NCBI GenBank assembly: GCA_035516255.1 | Contig: DATJAL010000001.1 | Location: forward strand, 62,001-126,000 | From: Chitinivibrionales bacterium | GTDB taxonomy: Bacteria; Fibrobacterota; Chitinivibrionia; Chitinivibrionales; FEN-1185 | Reading direction: 5' to 3' | DNA length: 64,000 nt | Shown: positions 52,809 through 61,611 of the stretch, piece after piece | Layout of the letters: each line of letters starts with the position of its first letter | Position numbering within the stretch: position 1 is the first letter of the stretch | Notes under the pieces: model-generated | Told to the model about the DNA's origin: nothing | Seen by the model: the letters and a program-made list of their open reading frames with translations, nothing else | Database searches by the model: none | Made by a program: the position numbers and the translations under genes

Positions 52809-55598
52809 CTACTGCGCCCCACCTTTTTTCCGGATCTTATACGCGTTTTCCACCATTTCCCTGAGCTGCTTGAAATCGTCGCCCTTCATGTAATGCTTCA
52901 GCGCCCCTTCCACGCGCTTGAACTCCGCATAGGCTGCTTCGATTTTGTTGTCCCTCATGAAGCTGTTGATCTGCTCGATGTCTTCTTCTTCGCGCGAAAC
53001 CGGCGCCTTTGTGGCCGGTGCGGCAGCGGCCGCGGATCCCGGTTTGGGCTGCGCATCCATGGCGGCCTGCGCAATGCTCTGCTCCAGGGTGTTAAAGACC
53101 TGAACATCAACATATTGGGCAATGAACTTTCTGTTGTCCTTGAATTTCGCCAGAGCAGCCGCGTTCTGGTTCTGGTCCATGAGATTATAAAGTTCCATCA
53201 CCTCGTCCTGCGCCTTTTTCTGGTTGTCCCTCATGGACTGCAGGTAGTCTCTCACCGCCTTGGCCGTTTCCTGCTGCTTGGCAAGCGATTGCTTGTTCAG
53301 CTCTTCCTCGCCCTGGTGTGAAATGTAGGTGCCGGCTGCCGGCGGGGGCGCCGCGTTCGCCAGTTCCTGCTGTTTCTGTTTTTCGGCTTCCTGCTTGGCC
53401 TTCTCCTGCTGAGCGAGGAGCTGCTTCTGGCGCTCCTGCTGCTTCGCAAGCGCATCAAGGCTGTCTTTGCGCGCTTTTTCCTGTTGCGCAAGCAACTGCC
53501 GCTGCTTTGCGGCCGCCTCGATGCTGTCTTTGCGCGCCTTCTCCTGCTGGGCGGCAAGCTGACGCTGGCGTTCCTGCTCCTGCTTCCGTGCAAGCGCGTC
53601 AAGGCTGTCTTTCCGCGCCTTTTCCTGCTGCGCAAGCAGCTGCCGCTTCTGTTCCTGTTCCTGCCGTTTTGCCAATGCGTCAAGGCTGTCTTTGCGGACT
53701 TTTTCCTGCTGTGCGAGCTGCCGTTGCCGCTCCTCTTCGGCCTTCGCCTGCAGTTCCTGCTGGCGCTTGCGTTCTGCCTCGGCTTTTGCCTGCTGTTCCC
53801 GCTGCTTTGCCGCCGCCTCGATGCTGTCTTTGCGCGCCTTTTCCTGCTGAGCGGCCAGTTGCTGGTTGCGGTGGTCTTCTTCTTTTTTAGCAAGCTTGTC
53901 TTTTTCTTTCTGTATCAGCTCGTCATGATGCTTTCTGTCCGCTTCAAGCCTCGCCTTCAACCCCTCCTGGAACTTTGCCAGCGCTTCCAGGCTGTCTTTG
54001 CGCGATTTTTCCTGCTGCGTGGCCGCCTGCTGCTGCCGCTCCGCTTCGGTTTTGGCCTGATGTTCCTGTTCCTCTTGCTGATGCTTTCGTTCTTCATCAG
54101 CCTTTGCCACGGTCTCCTGACGCTTCGCCGCCGCGTCGATGCTGTCTTGACGCACTTTCGAAAGCGCCTCATGCTGCTGACGCTGCCGTTCTTCTTCGGC
54201 GCGGGCCTGCCGATCTTTTTCTTTCTGCTGCTCGCTCATCTCGCGGCGCCGTTCTTCATCGGCCTTTGCCTGGGCCTCCCGCCGTTTTGCCAAAGCGTCA
54301 AGGCTGTCTTTGCGCGCCTTTTCTTTTTGCGCGGCCAGCTGTTCCTGCTGACGCTTCCGTTCTTCCTCGGCCCTTGCCAGCGCCTCACGCTTTTTTGCTA
54401 TCGCATCAAGGCTGTCGGCGCGGGCCTTTTCCCGCTGCGCCGCAAGAAGCTCCTGCTGATGCCGGCGCTCCTCCTCGGCCTTTGCCGCGGCCGCCTGACG
54501 CTTCGCAGTCGCGTCGATGCTGTCTTGACGGGCCTTTTCCTTTTGCGCCAAAATCAGCGCCTGCTGCTTGTTGTATGCATCGATACTGTCTTTGCGCGCC
54601 TTCTCTTTCTGCGCGGCCAGCTGTTCCTGACGCTTGTTGTATGCGTCAATGCTGTCCTTGCGCGTCTTCTCCCGCTGGGCCTCGAGCAGTTCCTGCTGGC
54701 GCTTCCGTTCTTCCTCGGCCTTTGCCTGGGCCTCCTCCTTTTTCCGCTGCGCCTCGATGCTGTCCTTGTGCGCCTTTTCCTGCTGCGCCAGAAGCAGTTT
54801 CTGCCGTTCCTCCTCTGCCTTACGCTTTTTTTCTTCCTCGGCCTTTAATTTCGCCTGGCGCTCCTCTTCCAGCTTCTTTTCCTTGAGTTCCTTTTCCATG
54901 CGCGCGCGCTCGGCCTTTTCCTTCTCCTCCATTTCCTTTCGTGCTTTTGCATCTTGTACGGCCTTCACGCTGTCCTCGCGCGCCTTGATCATGCGCTGCG
55001 CGGTACGCACGATGTAGGGGTCGGTTGTGGGATCGGGCTGCTGCCCGGCTTCGAGTGCCTTGAGCGTTTTCGCCAGCGCCTCGCGTTCCTGGGCCTGTTT
55101 GATGGCCGGCGCTTCGGTAAGAACGGTCTGCTCCACCGTTTCGATTTTTTTTACCGAAACACCGTAGGCCCGCAAATCGGCCTGTATGAACTCGAGCGCC
55201 TGGTCAGGGCCCTCGGTATGCAGGATTTCAACGGTATGTTTTACCAAAGAGTCTTCCTTGGCGGTAAGCGTTGCGATGACCTTGTCTATTTTCGTCCGTG
55301 TGGCCACCACTTGCGTTTGGGAAAGGTCGCCCTTTATCTGTTTGAATGTGTACTCGGCCAGGTCGATGGATCCCCTTGCGTTCTGCAACTTGATTTGTGA
55401 AATAAAGTCAATTGCGTCATTGCAATCCTTGTCTATTTTCTCTTTCTCTTTGGCGATGTCCTTTTTGAAAAAATCCCTTGATTCGTCGGCAGACGCCGCG
55501 GATGCGACGAACGCGGACATGATCATCGCCAGCGCCAAAATGCAGACCGGTAGATGGAATGAATTCTTACGCTTGATTGCAATGGCAGGGGTCATCAT
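52809..55598 (-). CDS. exported coiled-coil protein with 13 K-x-x-KDS-type repeats
   Basis: 929 residues with a signal peptide (MSAFVASAASA). The N-terminal third has a helical domain with ITAKEDSLVKH-like segments. From about residue 230 to 720 there are 13 copies of an RKDS(I/L)(D/E)A unit embedded in Gln/Glu/Lys/Arg-rich helices, for example AQQEKARKDSIEAAAKQ. The C-terminal about 150 residues form two similar helical modules (MDQNQNAAALAKFKDN and MRDNKIEAAYAEFKRV). It resembles TolA-like rods but has no TonB domain. It is last in an apparent operon with a kinase and a barrel, so phosphorylation of the serine in the repeats is a testable idea, not shown. Confidence 0.7.
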   Translation of the reverse strand: MMTPAIAIKRKNSFHLPVCILALAMIMSAFVASAASADESRDFFKKDIAKEKEKIDKDCNDAIDFISQIKLQNARGSIDLAEYTFKQIKGDLSQTQVVATRTKIDKVIATLTAKEDSLVKHTVEILHTEGPDQALEFIQADLRAYGVSVKKIETVEQTVLTEAPAIKQAQEREALAKTLKALEAGQQPDPTTDPYIVRTAQRMIKAREDSVKAVQDAKARKEMEEKEKAERARMEKELKEKKLEEERQAKLKAEEEKKRKAEEERQKLLLAQQEKAHKDSIEAQRKKEEAQAKAEEERKRQQELLEAQREKTRKDSIDAYNKRQEQLAAQKEKARKDSIDAYNKQQALILAQKEKARQDSIDATAKRQAAAAKAEEERRHQQELLAAQREKARADSLDAIAKKREALARAEEERKRQQEQLAAQKEKARKDSLDALAKRREAQAKADEERRREMSEQQKEKDRQARAEEERQRQQHEALSKVRQDSIDAAAKRQETVAKADEERKHQQEEQEHQAKTEAERQQQAATQQEKSRKDSLEALAKFQEGLKARLEADRKHHDELIQKEKDKLAKKEEDHRNQQLAAQQEKARKDSIEAAAKQREQQAKAEAERKRQQELQAKAEEERQRQLAQQEKVRKDSLDALAKRQEQEQKRQLLAQQEKARKDSLDALARKQEQERQRQLAAQQEKARKDSIEAAAKQRQLLAQQEKARKDSLDALAKQQERQKQLLAQQEKAKQEAEKQKQQELANAAPPPAAGTYISHQGEEELNKQSLAKQQETAKAVRDYLQSMRDNQKKAQDEVMELYNLMDQNQNAAALAKFKDNRKFIAQYVDVQVFNTLEQSIAQAAMDAQPKPGSAAAAAPATKAPVSREEEDIEQINSFMRDNKIEAAYAEFKRVEGALKHYMKGDDFKQLREMVENAYKIRKKGGAQ

Positions 55599-55687
55599 AG
55601 TTAATGCTCCTCTTCGTCCTCTTCTGCGCCGTCAATGCCGTTAAAAATCAAATCTTAGTAAAAATAACCAAAGTAGTGTTATAATTT

Positions 55688-57310
55688 TCAGTTTTTTTCA
55701 AGTTTGACCTTAATTCTTTCAACCATGTCCTTTTTAATCTCAACGGTCATTTCCTTCCGCGCGTAGCCGTTTTCCGAAATGGTGAGCGTGTGCTTTCCCG
55801 TATTGACGTCAACGGGTGACTCTATCGGCGTTTTGCCGAGCGATTTTCCGTCAAGATATACCTCTGCCCTAGGAAACGACATCACGCACAGGCCGCCGGT
55901 GCCCGTTGATTTCGGCACGTCAGCAGGCTTGGATTGCCCAGGTATGGTGTCATGCGTGACGGCATGCGGTCGCGAAACCGCCGTATCGTTTGGCGCAGTT
56001 TGTAAACCGGCCGGAGCCGCAGCGGCTTTTTCTGGAACAACAGGTTTCGGAGCAACAACGGGGGCGCCGGCATGAAGAGAAACCGCATACACATGCCGTG
56101 GCATTTTTACAGGTTTGATATCCGAAGCTTTTGCCGGACTTTCGATTGACTTTTGTTCCCCAATGTCATCATTTGCTTTTACCGGTGTTTGCGCCGTTTC
56201 GCCCTGTTTTGCGGGCACCGCGGTCGTTTGCTTCTGGATCAGGGAAGGCGGTGATGAATTCCTGAACCTTGCAGTGGCGAGATACAATACGCCCGCCACC
56301 AGAAAAACCGCTGCCACCGCAACGATATTGACCCAAACCTTGCGGCGCGCCTCATTTGCCTCGAAAGCCGCCACGTTCAACTCTTTTTCCTCGCTTTGTT
56401 CCACTTTTGTCAACATCCGGCCCGTGGTAAGGTTGGTTTCCTCCGGATGCATCTTCGCGATGGCCGCCGCGATCGTCTCTCCCGGGTCTGTTATTCCCTT
56501 GCTGTAAACCAATTCCTGCAGCGCGTCGATGAGCGGCTTCAACGAATCGAGCCTTTTTTCCCGGTCCTTTACAAGGCTCTTTTCGACGGTGTGCACCAGT
56601 TTTTTGGGAAGCTTGCGTGCGTAAAGTGAAAGGTCCCTCTCCTTGGTGTGCACGATGTTGTACGCGATCGTGGGAAGCGTGTCGCCCTCAAAGGGCAGTT
56701 TTCCCGTGATCACGCGGTACAGCACGACGCCGGCTGCCCACACGTCAACGCGGCTGTCGCGCCGCGGGTCCAGATTGAGCTGTTCGGGCGCCATGTAATG
56801 CGGCGTGCCCACCACCGCGCCGGTGCGCGTAAACCGCGACGACTGGGCCGCCGCGAAGGCGAGACCGAAATCCGCGACCTTCACCCGGCCCGTTGTTGAC
56901 ACGAGTATGTTGGCCGGCTTCACGTCGCGGTGGACGATGCCGTGCAGGTGCGAATAATGCAGCCCGCGCAGCGCGAGCAAAACGATCATAAGCCCGATTT
57001 CCCGGGGGAAATCCTGGCGGTGAAGAAGCTCATCGAGATCATGCCCTTCAACGTATTCCATGGCAATGTAGAAGGTGGCTTTGTCGACGCCGTAGTCGTA
57101 GATGCGGATGACGTTGTCGTGCTCGAGCGACGCGGCCGCCCGCGCCTCGTTTTCGAAACGCCGGTTCCAGTCCGGTTCCTCGGCGTTCGGCGTCATTTCC
57201 TTGATGACCACCGGCCGGTCAAGCGATGTCTGCACCGCGCGGTACAGCTTGCCCATGCCGCCGCGGCGCAGCTCGGTGATATTGGAGTAGTCACTGAGGG
57301 AGAATGCCAT
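55688..57310 (-). CDS. membrane Ser/Thr protein kinase with PEGA domain
   Basis: 540 residues. The kinase domain (1-270) has GGMGKLYRA as a modified glycine loop, Lys37 in VVIKEM, HRDVKPANIL (catalytic Asp129) and DFG at 147-149. One transmembrane helix lies at about 326-345, and the external C-terminus carries a PEGA domain (about 470-540: AEVYLDGKSLGKTP and KHTLTISENGYA) likely to bind cell-wall material. The barrel gene begins 19 bp upstream and the repeat coiled-coil gene follows 89 bp downstream. Targets are unknown. Confidence 0.93.
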   Translation of the reverse strand: MAFSLSDYSNITELRRGGMGKLYRAVQTSLDRPVVIKEMTPNAEEPDWNRRFENEARAAASLEHDNVIRIYDYGVDKATFYIAMEYVEGHDLDELLHRQDFPREIGLMIVLLALRGLHYSHLHGIVHRDVKPANILVSTTGRVKVADFGLAFAAAQSSRFTRTGAVVGTPHYMAPEQLNLDPRRDSRVDVWAAGVVLYRVITGKLPFEGDTLPTIAYNIVHTKERDLSLYARKLPKKLVHTVEKSLVKDREKRLDSLKPLIDALQELVYSKGITDPGETIAAAIAKMHPEETNLTTGRMLTKVEQSEEKELNVAAFEANEARRKVWVNIVAVAAVFLVAGVLYLATARFRNSSPPSLIQKQTTAVPAKQGETAQTPVKANDDIGEQKSIESPAKASDIKPVKMPRHVYAVSLHAGAPVVAPKPVVPEKAAAAPAGLQTAPNDTAVSRPHAVTHDTIPGQSKPADVPKSTGTGGLCVMSFPRAEVYLDGKSLGKTPIESPVDVNTGKHTLTISENGYARKEMTVEIKKDMVERIKVKLEKN

Positions 57311-57329
57311 TGCAATGCCTGCCCCGGGG

Positions 57330-58025
57330 TCAGCGGCGCGCCGTGTTGAAATTGACGTAAAATGAAATGCCGTATTTCAAGGCGCGCTGGTAAACATTGT
57401 AATCGGAGCTCGTCTGGCTTTTATTTTCGTACACATCGATGAAGCCGTAATAATAACCGCAATAGAGACTCAGGCCGGATGACCAGCCGATCGGAAGATC
57501 GTAGCCGACCAGGCCGCTGATGCCGAAATCCACAGGGCCGGTAACCGAATCGGCATTGACGATAAGGGACGCATTGTTGTTGTAATAGCGATAGACAACC
57601 TCCGATTCGATTTTAACGCCAAGCTCGGGACCCGCGCAGATAAAAACGCTGCCTGGAATCATGAGGGGAAGCATGCCTTTTAAATAAAGCGGTATCTGAA
57701 AATAGCGGTAATTGAATTCTATTTCGCCGCTGCCGACCGTGAAGGCTCCCCATTGGATGTTCCCTACCTTGGTGCCGCCTCGCTTTTCAAACGCGATTCC
57801 CAGGCTGGCGCCGAAATACTCGTTCACATCCAGTTCTCCATCCATGCCGAAATTGAAGTATCCGGCCCATTTCGAATCATTGATGGCAAGCCCCTGCGGT
57901 AGTTTCGTCACATCAATAAATGATTCGGTGCCGCCGAGATTGAAGGCGAGCCGGCACTGCGGAGCTGAAAACACCATGAGCGAAGAAAACAGCACGATCA
58001 AAAACGTGGTATTTCTTTTCATCAA
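57330..58025 (-). CDS. outer-membrane beta-barrel protein (PorT/OmpW-like fold)
   Basis: 231 residues with a signal peptide (FLIVLFSSLMVFSAPQC) and strands such as FQIPLYLKGMLPLMIPGSVFICAGPELGV, characteristic of the 'porin family outer-membrane beta-barrel' group common in FCB bacteria. It closes in FYVNFNTARR. No specific transport role is evident. It is first in the kinase operon. Confidence 0.75.
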   Translation of the reverse strand: MMKRNTTFLIVLFSSLMVFSAPQCRLAFNLGGTESFIDVTKLPQGLAINDSKWAGYFNFGMDGELDVNEYFGASLGIAFEKRGGTKVGNIQWGAFTVGSGEIEFNYRYFQIPLYLKGMLPLMIPGSVFICAGPELGVKIESEVVYRYYNNNASLIVNADSVTGPVDFGISGLVGYDLPIGWSSGLSLYCGYYYGFIDVYENKSQTSSDYNVYQRALKYGISFYVNFNTARR

Positions 58026-58192
58026 GACTCCTTCTGATCCGGTATTTTCAACCGGCGTTTTATAATAAAAAAATAGGTGGGGATTTGGTGATAAAGCAAG
58101 GACAAGGCGCCCTCTTCTATTTCACCTGCGCATAACGTATAATATTCTCGGCTGACGAATCCCAGGCAATCAAGTCCTATCGGCAGATTTTT

Positions 58193-59590
58193 ATGCGAAT
58201 CAGATACATTCCCATCGTATGTTTCCTTTGCGCCGTCGCCTGCGCGCCGCCCAAAGTGCAGACAAAACCCGAGCTCCCATCCGAACTCAAGCCGGTCGCG
58301 ACATTCACACCGGTTCCCTCGGTCATCAACGTTCCCATAGAGCTCAAAACGTGGTATATTGAAAAAATGCTCAACGAGCAGCTCGCGCCCCTTCTTTACG
58401 AATGCGATACGCTTACCATCGCGGGCATAAAGCCGGTGAAGATGAAGGTATGGAAGAAGGATTCCATCAGGATTGCTCTTGAGGGCAACGAGATGGCGTA
58501 CAAGGTGCCGCTCAAGATATGGCTCCAGTTCTCGTTCACCATCGGCGCGCTGGGAATTTCCCATACTGAATACCAGGACGTGGAGGCAGAGATCGCGCTC
58601 AAGCTGCGCTCGAAGTTTTCGGTCAAGAACAACTGGAAGGTGGTCACCCAGACCAGTTCCGACGGTTACGAATGGCTGTCGGAGCCGGTGATCAAGGTGC
58701 GTTTCATTTCCATCCCCATCAAGCCCGTGGTCGACATCATCCTTTCATCGCAGCAGGCTTCGTTCGGCGGCCTGGTTGATTCCGCGGTGTGCAATTCGCT
58801 CGACATAAAAAAAATGCTGCGTCCGCTCTGGAACCGCATCCAAGCGCCCATATTGCTTTCCAGCGCGCCCGACAGCATCTGGCTGCGGCTTTCCCCCACG
58901 TCCGTGTACATGACCCAGCTCACCGGCAATAACGGGATTATAAAAGGATCGCTCGGGATAAAATCAGTTGCGGAAACATTTTTCGGCGGGCAACCCGAGA
59001 CAAAAGCCTTTGATTCGCTCCCCGAATTCATTGTCCCCGAGCGGCTCGACTCGTCGTTCGTGATAAACCTCTACACCGAGCTGCCGTTTTCCAGCGCCAG
59101 TCAGATCCTCCAGGGGTTCTTGTTGGGAAAGGCGTTTTCCACCGCCGGCAAGGAAGTGATCATCCAGGACGTCAACATTTACGGACTGGAAGGGTATGCC
59201 GTGGTGTCGATCGATTTTACCGGCTCGTTCAGGGGAAAAGTTTACGTGATAGGACACGTCAAATACGACGAAGCCGAAGCCACCGCCTCGATCGAAGATC
59301 TGGATTTTGACCTCTCCACGAAAAACGCCCTGCATTCAACCGCCGAATGGCTCCTGCACGGCATCATTCTCGCCAAAGTAAAGCCGTATCTCCACTTCCC
59401 GTTGCGTGAACGCCTGCTCGAGGCGCAGCTCATGGTACAGAAAATGCTTTCGCATAAGGAGATCTCCAAAAACGTCTTTATCACCGGCGCCATTGACTCG
59501 CTCAGCATCGGGGGCGTCACGATCACGGACAAGGCGATCAAGGCGATCCTGCTGGCAAAAGGGACGCTGAATGTGCTGGCGCATGATTAA
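58193..59590 (+). CDS. DUF4403-like lipoprotein
   Basis: 465 residues with a lipoprotein signal (FLCAVACAPP). The body has two similar beta-rich lobes, for example VPSVINVPIELKTWYIEKMLNEQL and VPERLDSSFVINLYTELPF, as in DUF4403 proteins of unknown function, which may bind lipids like other BPI/SMP-like folds. A good ribosome site is lacking. Divergent from the kinase operon. Confidence 0.7.
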   Translation: MRIRYIPIVCFLCAVACAPPKVQTKPELPSELKPVATFTPVPSVINVPIELKTWYIEKMLNEQLAPLLYECDTLTIAGIKPVKMKVWKKDSIRIALEGNEMAYKVPLKIWLQFSFTIGALGISHTEYQDVEAEIALKLRSKFSVKNNWKVVTQTSSDGYEWLSEPVIKVRFISIPIKPVVDIILSSQQASFGGLVDSAVCNSLDIKKMLRPLWNRIQAPILLSSAPDSIWLRLSPTSVYMTQLTGNNGIIKGSLGIKSVAETFFGGQPETKAFDSLPEFIVPERLDSSFVINLYTELPFSSASQILQGFLLGKAFSTAGKEVIIQDVNIYGLEGYAVVSIDFTGSFRGKVYVIGHVKYDEAEATASIEDLDFDLSTKNALHSTAEWLLHGIILAKVKPYLHFPLRERLLEAQLMVQKMLSHKEISKNVFITGAIDSLSIGGVTITDKAIKAILLAKGTLNVLAHD

Positions 59591-59647
59591 ATGAATACAG
59601 GACTTGGCAACTTCCGCTGACCGGTGGCGACTCGATTCATTTTACAC

Positions 59648-60613
59648 TTAACATGCAATAATATCATTTTGTCCAGTAGGAAATTTATATTTTTCAATCA
59701 GTCCAAGCATATCTTCAGGTATCGCCGCTTTTAAAAACATTTCATTGTTAGTGACCGGATGAACAAATTTCAAGCTTCTGCAATGCAACGCCTGCCGCGG
59801 GAATTCCAATAATAAAGCATGTCCTTCAGGATCGCTGCGCCATGCCAGGTAATCACTTTCTTTCATTCCATACAGCTTGTCGCCCATCACCGGGCATCCG
59901 ATCGCGGCAAGGTGGATGCGCACCTGGTGTGTCCTGCCGGTGACCGGAATCGCGCGCACGAGCGAATATGACTCACCCGCGCAGAGAGTTTCAACAAAAG
60001 TGACGGCCTCTTTTCCGTTTTTTGCGTCCACGCGGAATTTGTACGTCACGCCTGAAGCAGTATCCTGCCCGATTGCCAGGTCAACCTTCATCTCCTTTTC
60101 TTTAGGGACATTGCGTACAACGGCAAGATATTCCTTTGCCACGGTCTTAGCAGCGAATTCCTTGTGCAATTTTTTAAGGCATTGCAAGTCCTTTGCAAAC
60201 AGCACAATGCCCGAGGTTTCGCGGTCGAGCCTGCTCACCGCATGCGCAGAAGCATAGACGGGATTGTTTGACGCGTGCCGTAAAAGAAAGACAAGGTTTT
60301 TGGTGATGTTCCTGCCCGCCTTATGCACGAGCAGGTTGCCGGGCTTGTTCACGGCAAATAACCATTCATCCTCATAGATGACGGAATAATTTGTGTCCGC
60401 GGCGGGCTCGGGCAAATCGGGAAAATCGTACGAAACAATATCGCCGGTGCCGAGCTTGACATCCGGAAGTGCCGGTGCGTCATTGACCGACACCTGGTTC
60501 CCGGCAATTCGCTCGCGCCATTCTTCTCTGTCAAGATAGGTGAAGCGATGCGAAAGGTATTCAATCAAGCTTGATGAGGCATACTTTTGCGTAATGTATG
60601 ATGTCAATTTCAT
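59648..60613 (-). CDS. RluA-family 23S rRNA/tRNA pseudouridine synthase
   Basis: 321 residues. An S4-like RNA-binding start (1-60) precedes the catalytic domain with HAVSRLDRETSG (catalytic Asp130), NKPGNLLVHKAG and the TGRTHQVRIHLAAIGCPVMGDKLYG motif. Members isomerise specific uridines in rRNA or tRNA; RluA, RluC and RluD cannot be told apart from sequence alone. Its ATG overlaps the response-regulator stop by four bases, so the two are cotranscribed. Confidence 0.92.
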   Translation of the reverse strand: MKLTSYITQKYASSSLIEYLSHRFTYLDREEWRERIAGNQVSVNDAPALPDVKLGTGDIVSYDFPDLPEPAADTNYSVIYEDEWLFAVNKPGNLLVHKAGRNITKNLVFLLRHASNNPVYASAHAVSRLDRETSGIVLFAKDLQCLKKLHKEFAAKTVAKEYLAVVRNVPKEKEMKVDLAIGQDTASGVTYKFRVDAKNGKEAVTFVETLCAGESYSLVRAIPVTGRTHQVRIHLAAIGCPVMGDKLYGMKESDYLAWRSDPEGHALLLEFPRQALHCRSLKFVHPVTNNEMFLKAAIPEDMLGLIEKYKFPTGQNDIIAC

Positions 60614-61545
60614 ATTTCATTGATGTGCAAGGGCTTGTAGCCGTGATAGGTCTTGGAATAATAGTTGATGATATTCACCTCGGTGCGCTTGTTTGCGTCG
60701 ATGTTCACGATGAGCCGGTCGATATATTCACGCGCGATGTAAAATCCCCGGCCGTGGGTGTCATAGATGCCCACGGGCACGCCGGCTTCGTCGCGCGTGG
60801 TCTGCCGGTTGATCCAGTAGAGAACGTCGGATTTCTTGAGCCTTCCTCCTTTGTCAAGCACCGAAATGCCGTATTTCTCCGCGTCGGCAAGCAAGGTGAC
60901 AAAAATCACCTCGGCGTCGGTGAGCTCGAAATCGTAATTCCATTCGTCCTTGTTGTCGCCCTTTTCCCTGCGCACCCCGTAAAAAACGGCGTTGGCGAGC
61001 AATTCGATGAGCACGAGTTCCACCTTCTTCGCCCGGGCCGTGTCGGGAACATGCCGCATGATTTCGCTTGCGTAGGCGTCGAGCTTGTTCCCTTTTTTTA
61101 TTTCGAACGTTTTTTCCAGCACCGGCCGGTCAAAATACTTCGAGAGCCCGAAGATGTCGCCGGTCAAAAGGTTTTCCAGGATCTGCGAAAGCTCGCTGAA
61201 ATTGAACGGCGTCGACTTGACGAAAATATTTCCCACGTCGTGCTTCAGGGCGAGTTCGAGGTAATCTTCTACGTTGTACGCCGTGATGAGCACCCGCTTC
61301 ACCGAGGGATATTTTTCGCGCACTTCCTTGAGAAGTTCGAATCCCCTCATGACCGGCATGTTGATGTCGGAGAGCACGAGGTCGACATGGTGCTGACGCA
61401 GGCATTTGTCAAGCGCTTCCCTGCCGTTTTCGGCGGTAAGGACGGCATACCCTTCGCCGTCGAGATAGTCCGCGATCATCTCGCGCATTTCTTTTTCATC
61501 GTCAACCACGAGGATGCAGGCGTTTTTCGGTTCAATGCCGGTCAT
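60610..61545 (-). CDS. response regulator fused to histidine-kinase-like ATPase domain
   Basis: 311 residues. A receiver domain (1-125) has Asp15/Asp16, phospho-acceptor Asp60 (LVLSDINMP), Thr88 and Lys110. The C-terminal half (about 145-290) has an N-box (ELLANA, 181-186), a D-x-G-x-G box (VLDKGGRL, 229-236) and a G2-like box (HGRGFYIARE, 264-273), the features of RsbW/anti-sigma-type HATPase domains. This architecture suggests phosphorylation-dependent control of an anti-sigma kinase-like output. No histidine kinase or sigma partner is adjacent. Four-base overlap with the pseudouridine synthase. Confidence 0.9.
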   Translation of the reverse strand: MTGIEPKNACILVVDDEKEMREMIADYLDGEGYAVLTAENGREALDKCLRQHHVDLVLSDINMPVMRGFELLKEVREKYPSVKRVLITAYNVEDYLELALKHDVGNIFVKSTPFNFSELSQILENLLTGDIFGLSKYFDRPVLEKTFEIKKGNKLDAYASEIMRHVPDTARAKKVELVLIELLANAVFYGVRREKGDNKDEWNYDFELTDAEVIFVTLLADAEKYGISVLDKGGRLKKSDVLYWINRQTTRDEAGVPVGIYDTHGRGFYIAREYIDRLIVNIDANKRTEVNIINYYSKTYHGYKPLHINEI

Positions 61546-61611
61546 GATGGCTCTGGTAAAAAGGAAACAGGTTTTATGCGGATAACGTGAGGCCTGTGTT
61601 TTATTTTATCT

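Noticed and set aside
53484-54886. Long plus-strand open frames of 300-450 codons opposite the coiled-coil gene
   Set aside because: They are the complementary strand of the repetitive, Gln/Lys/Arg-rich gene at 52809-55598, with no ribosome site and low-complexity translation.
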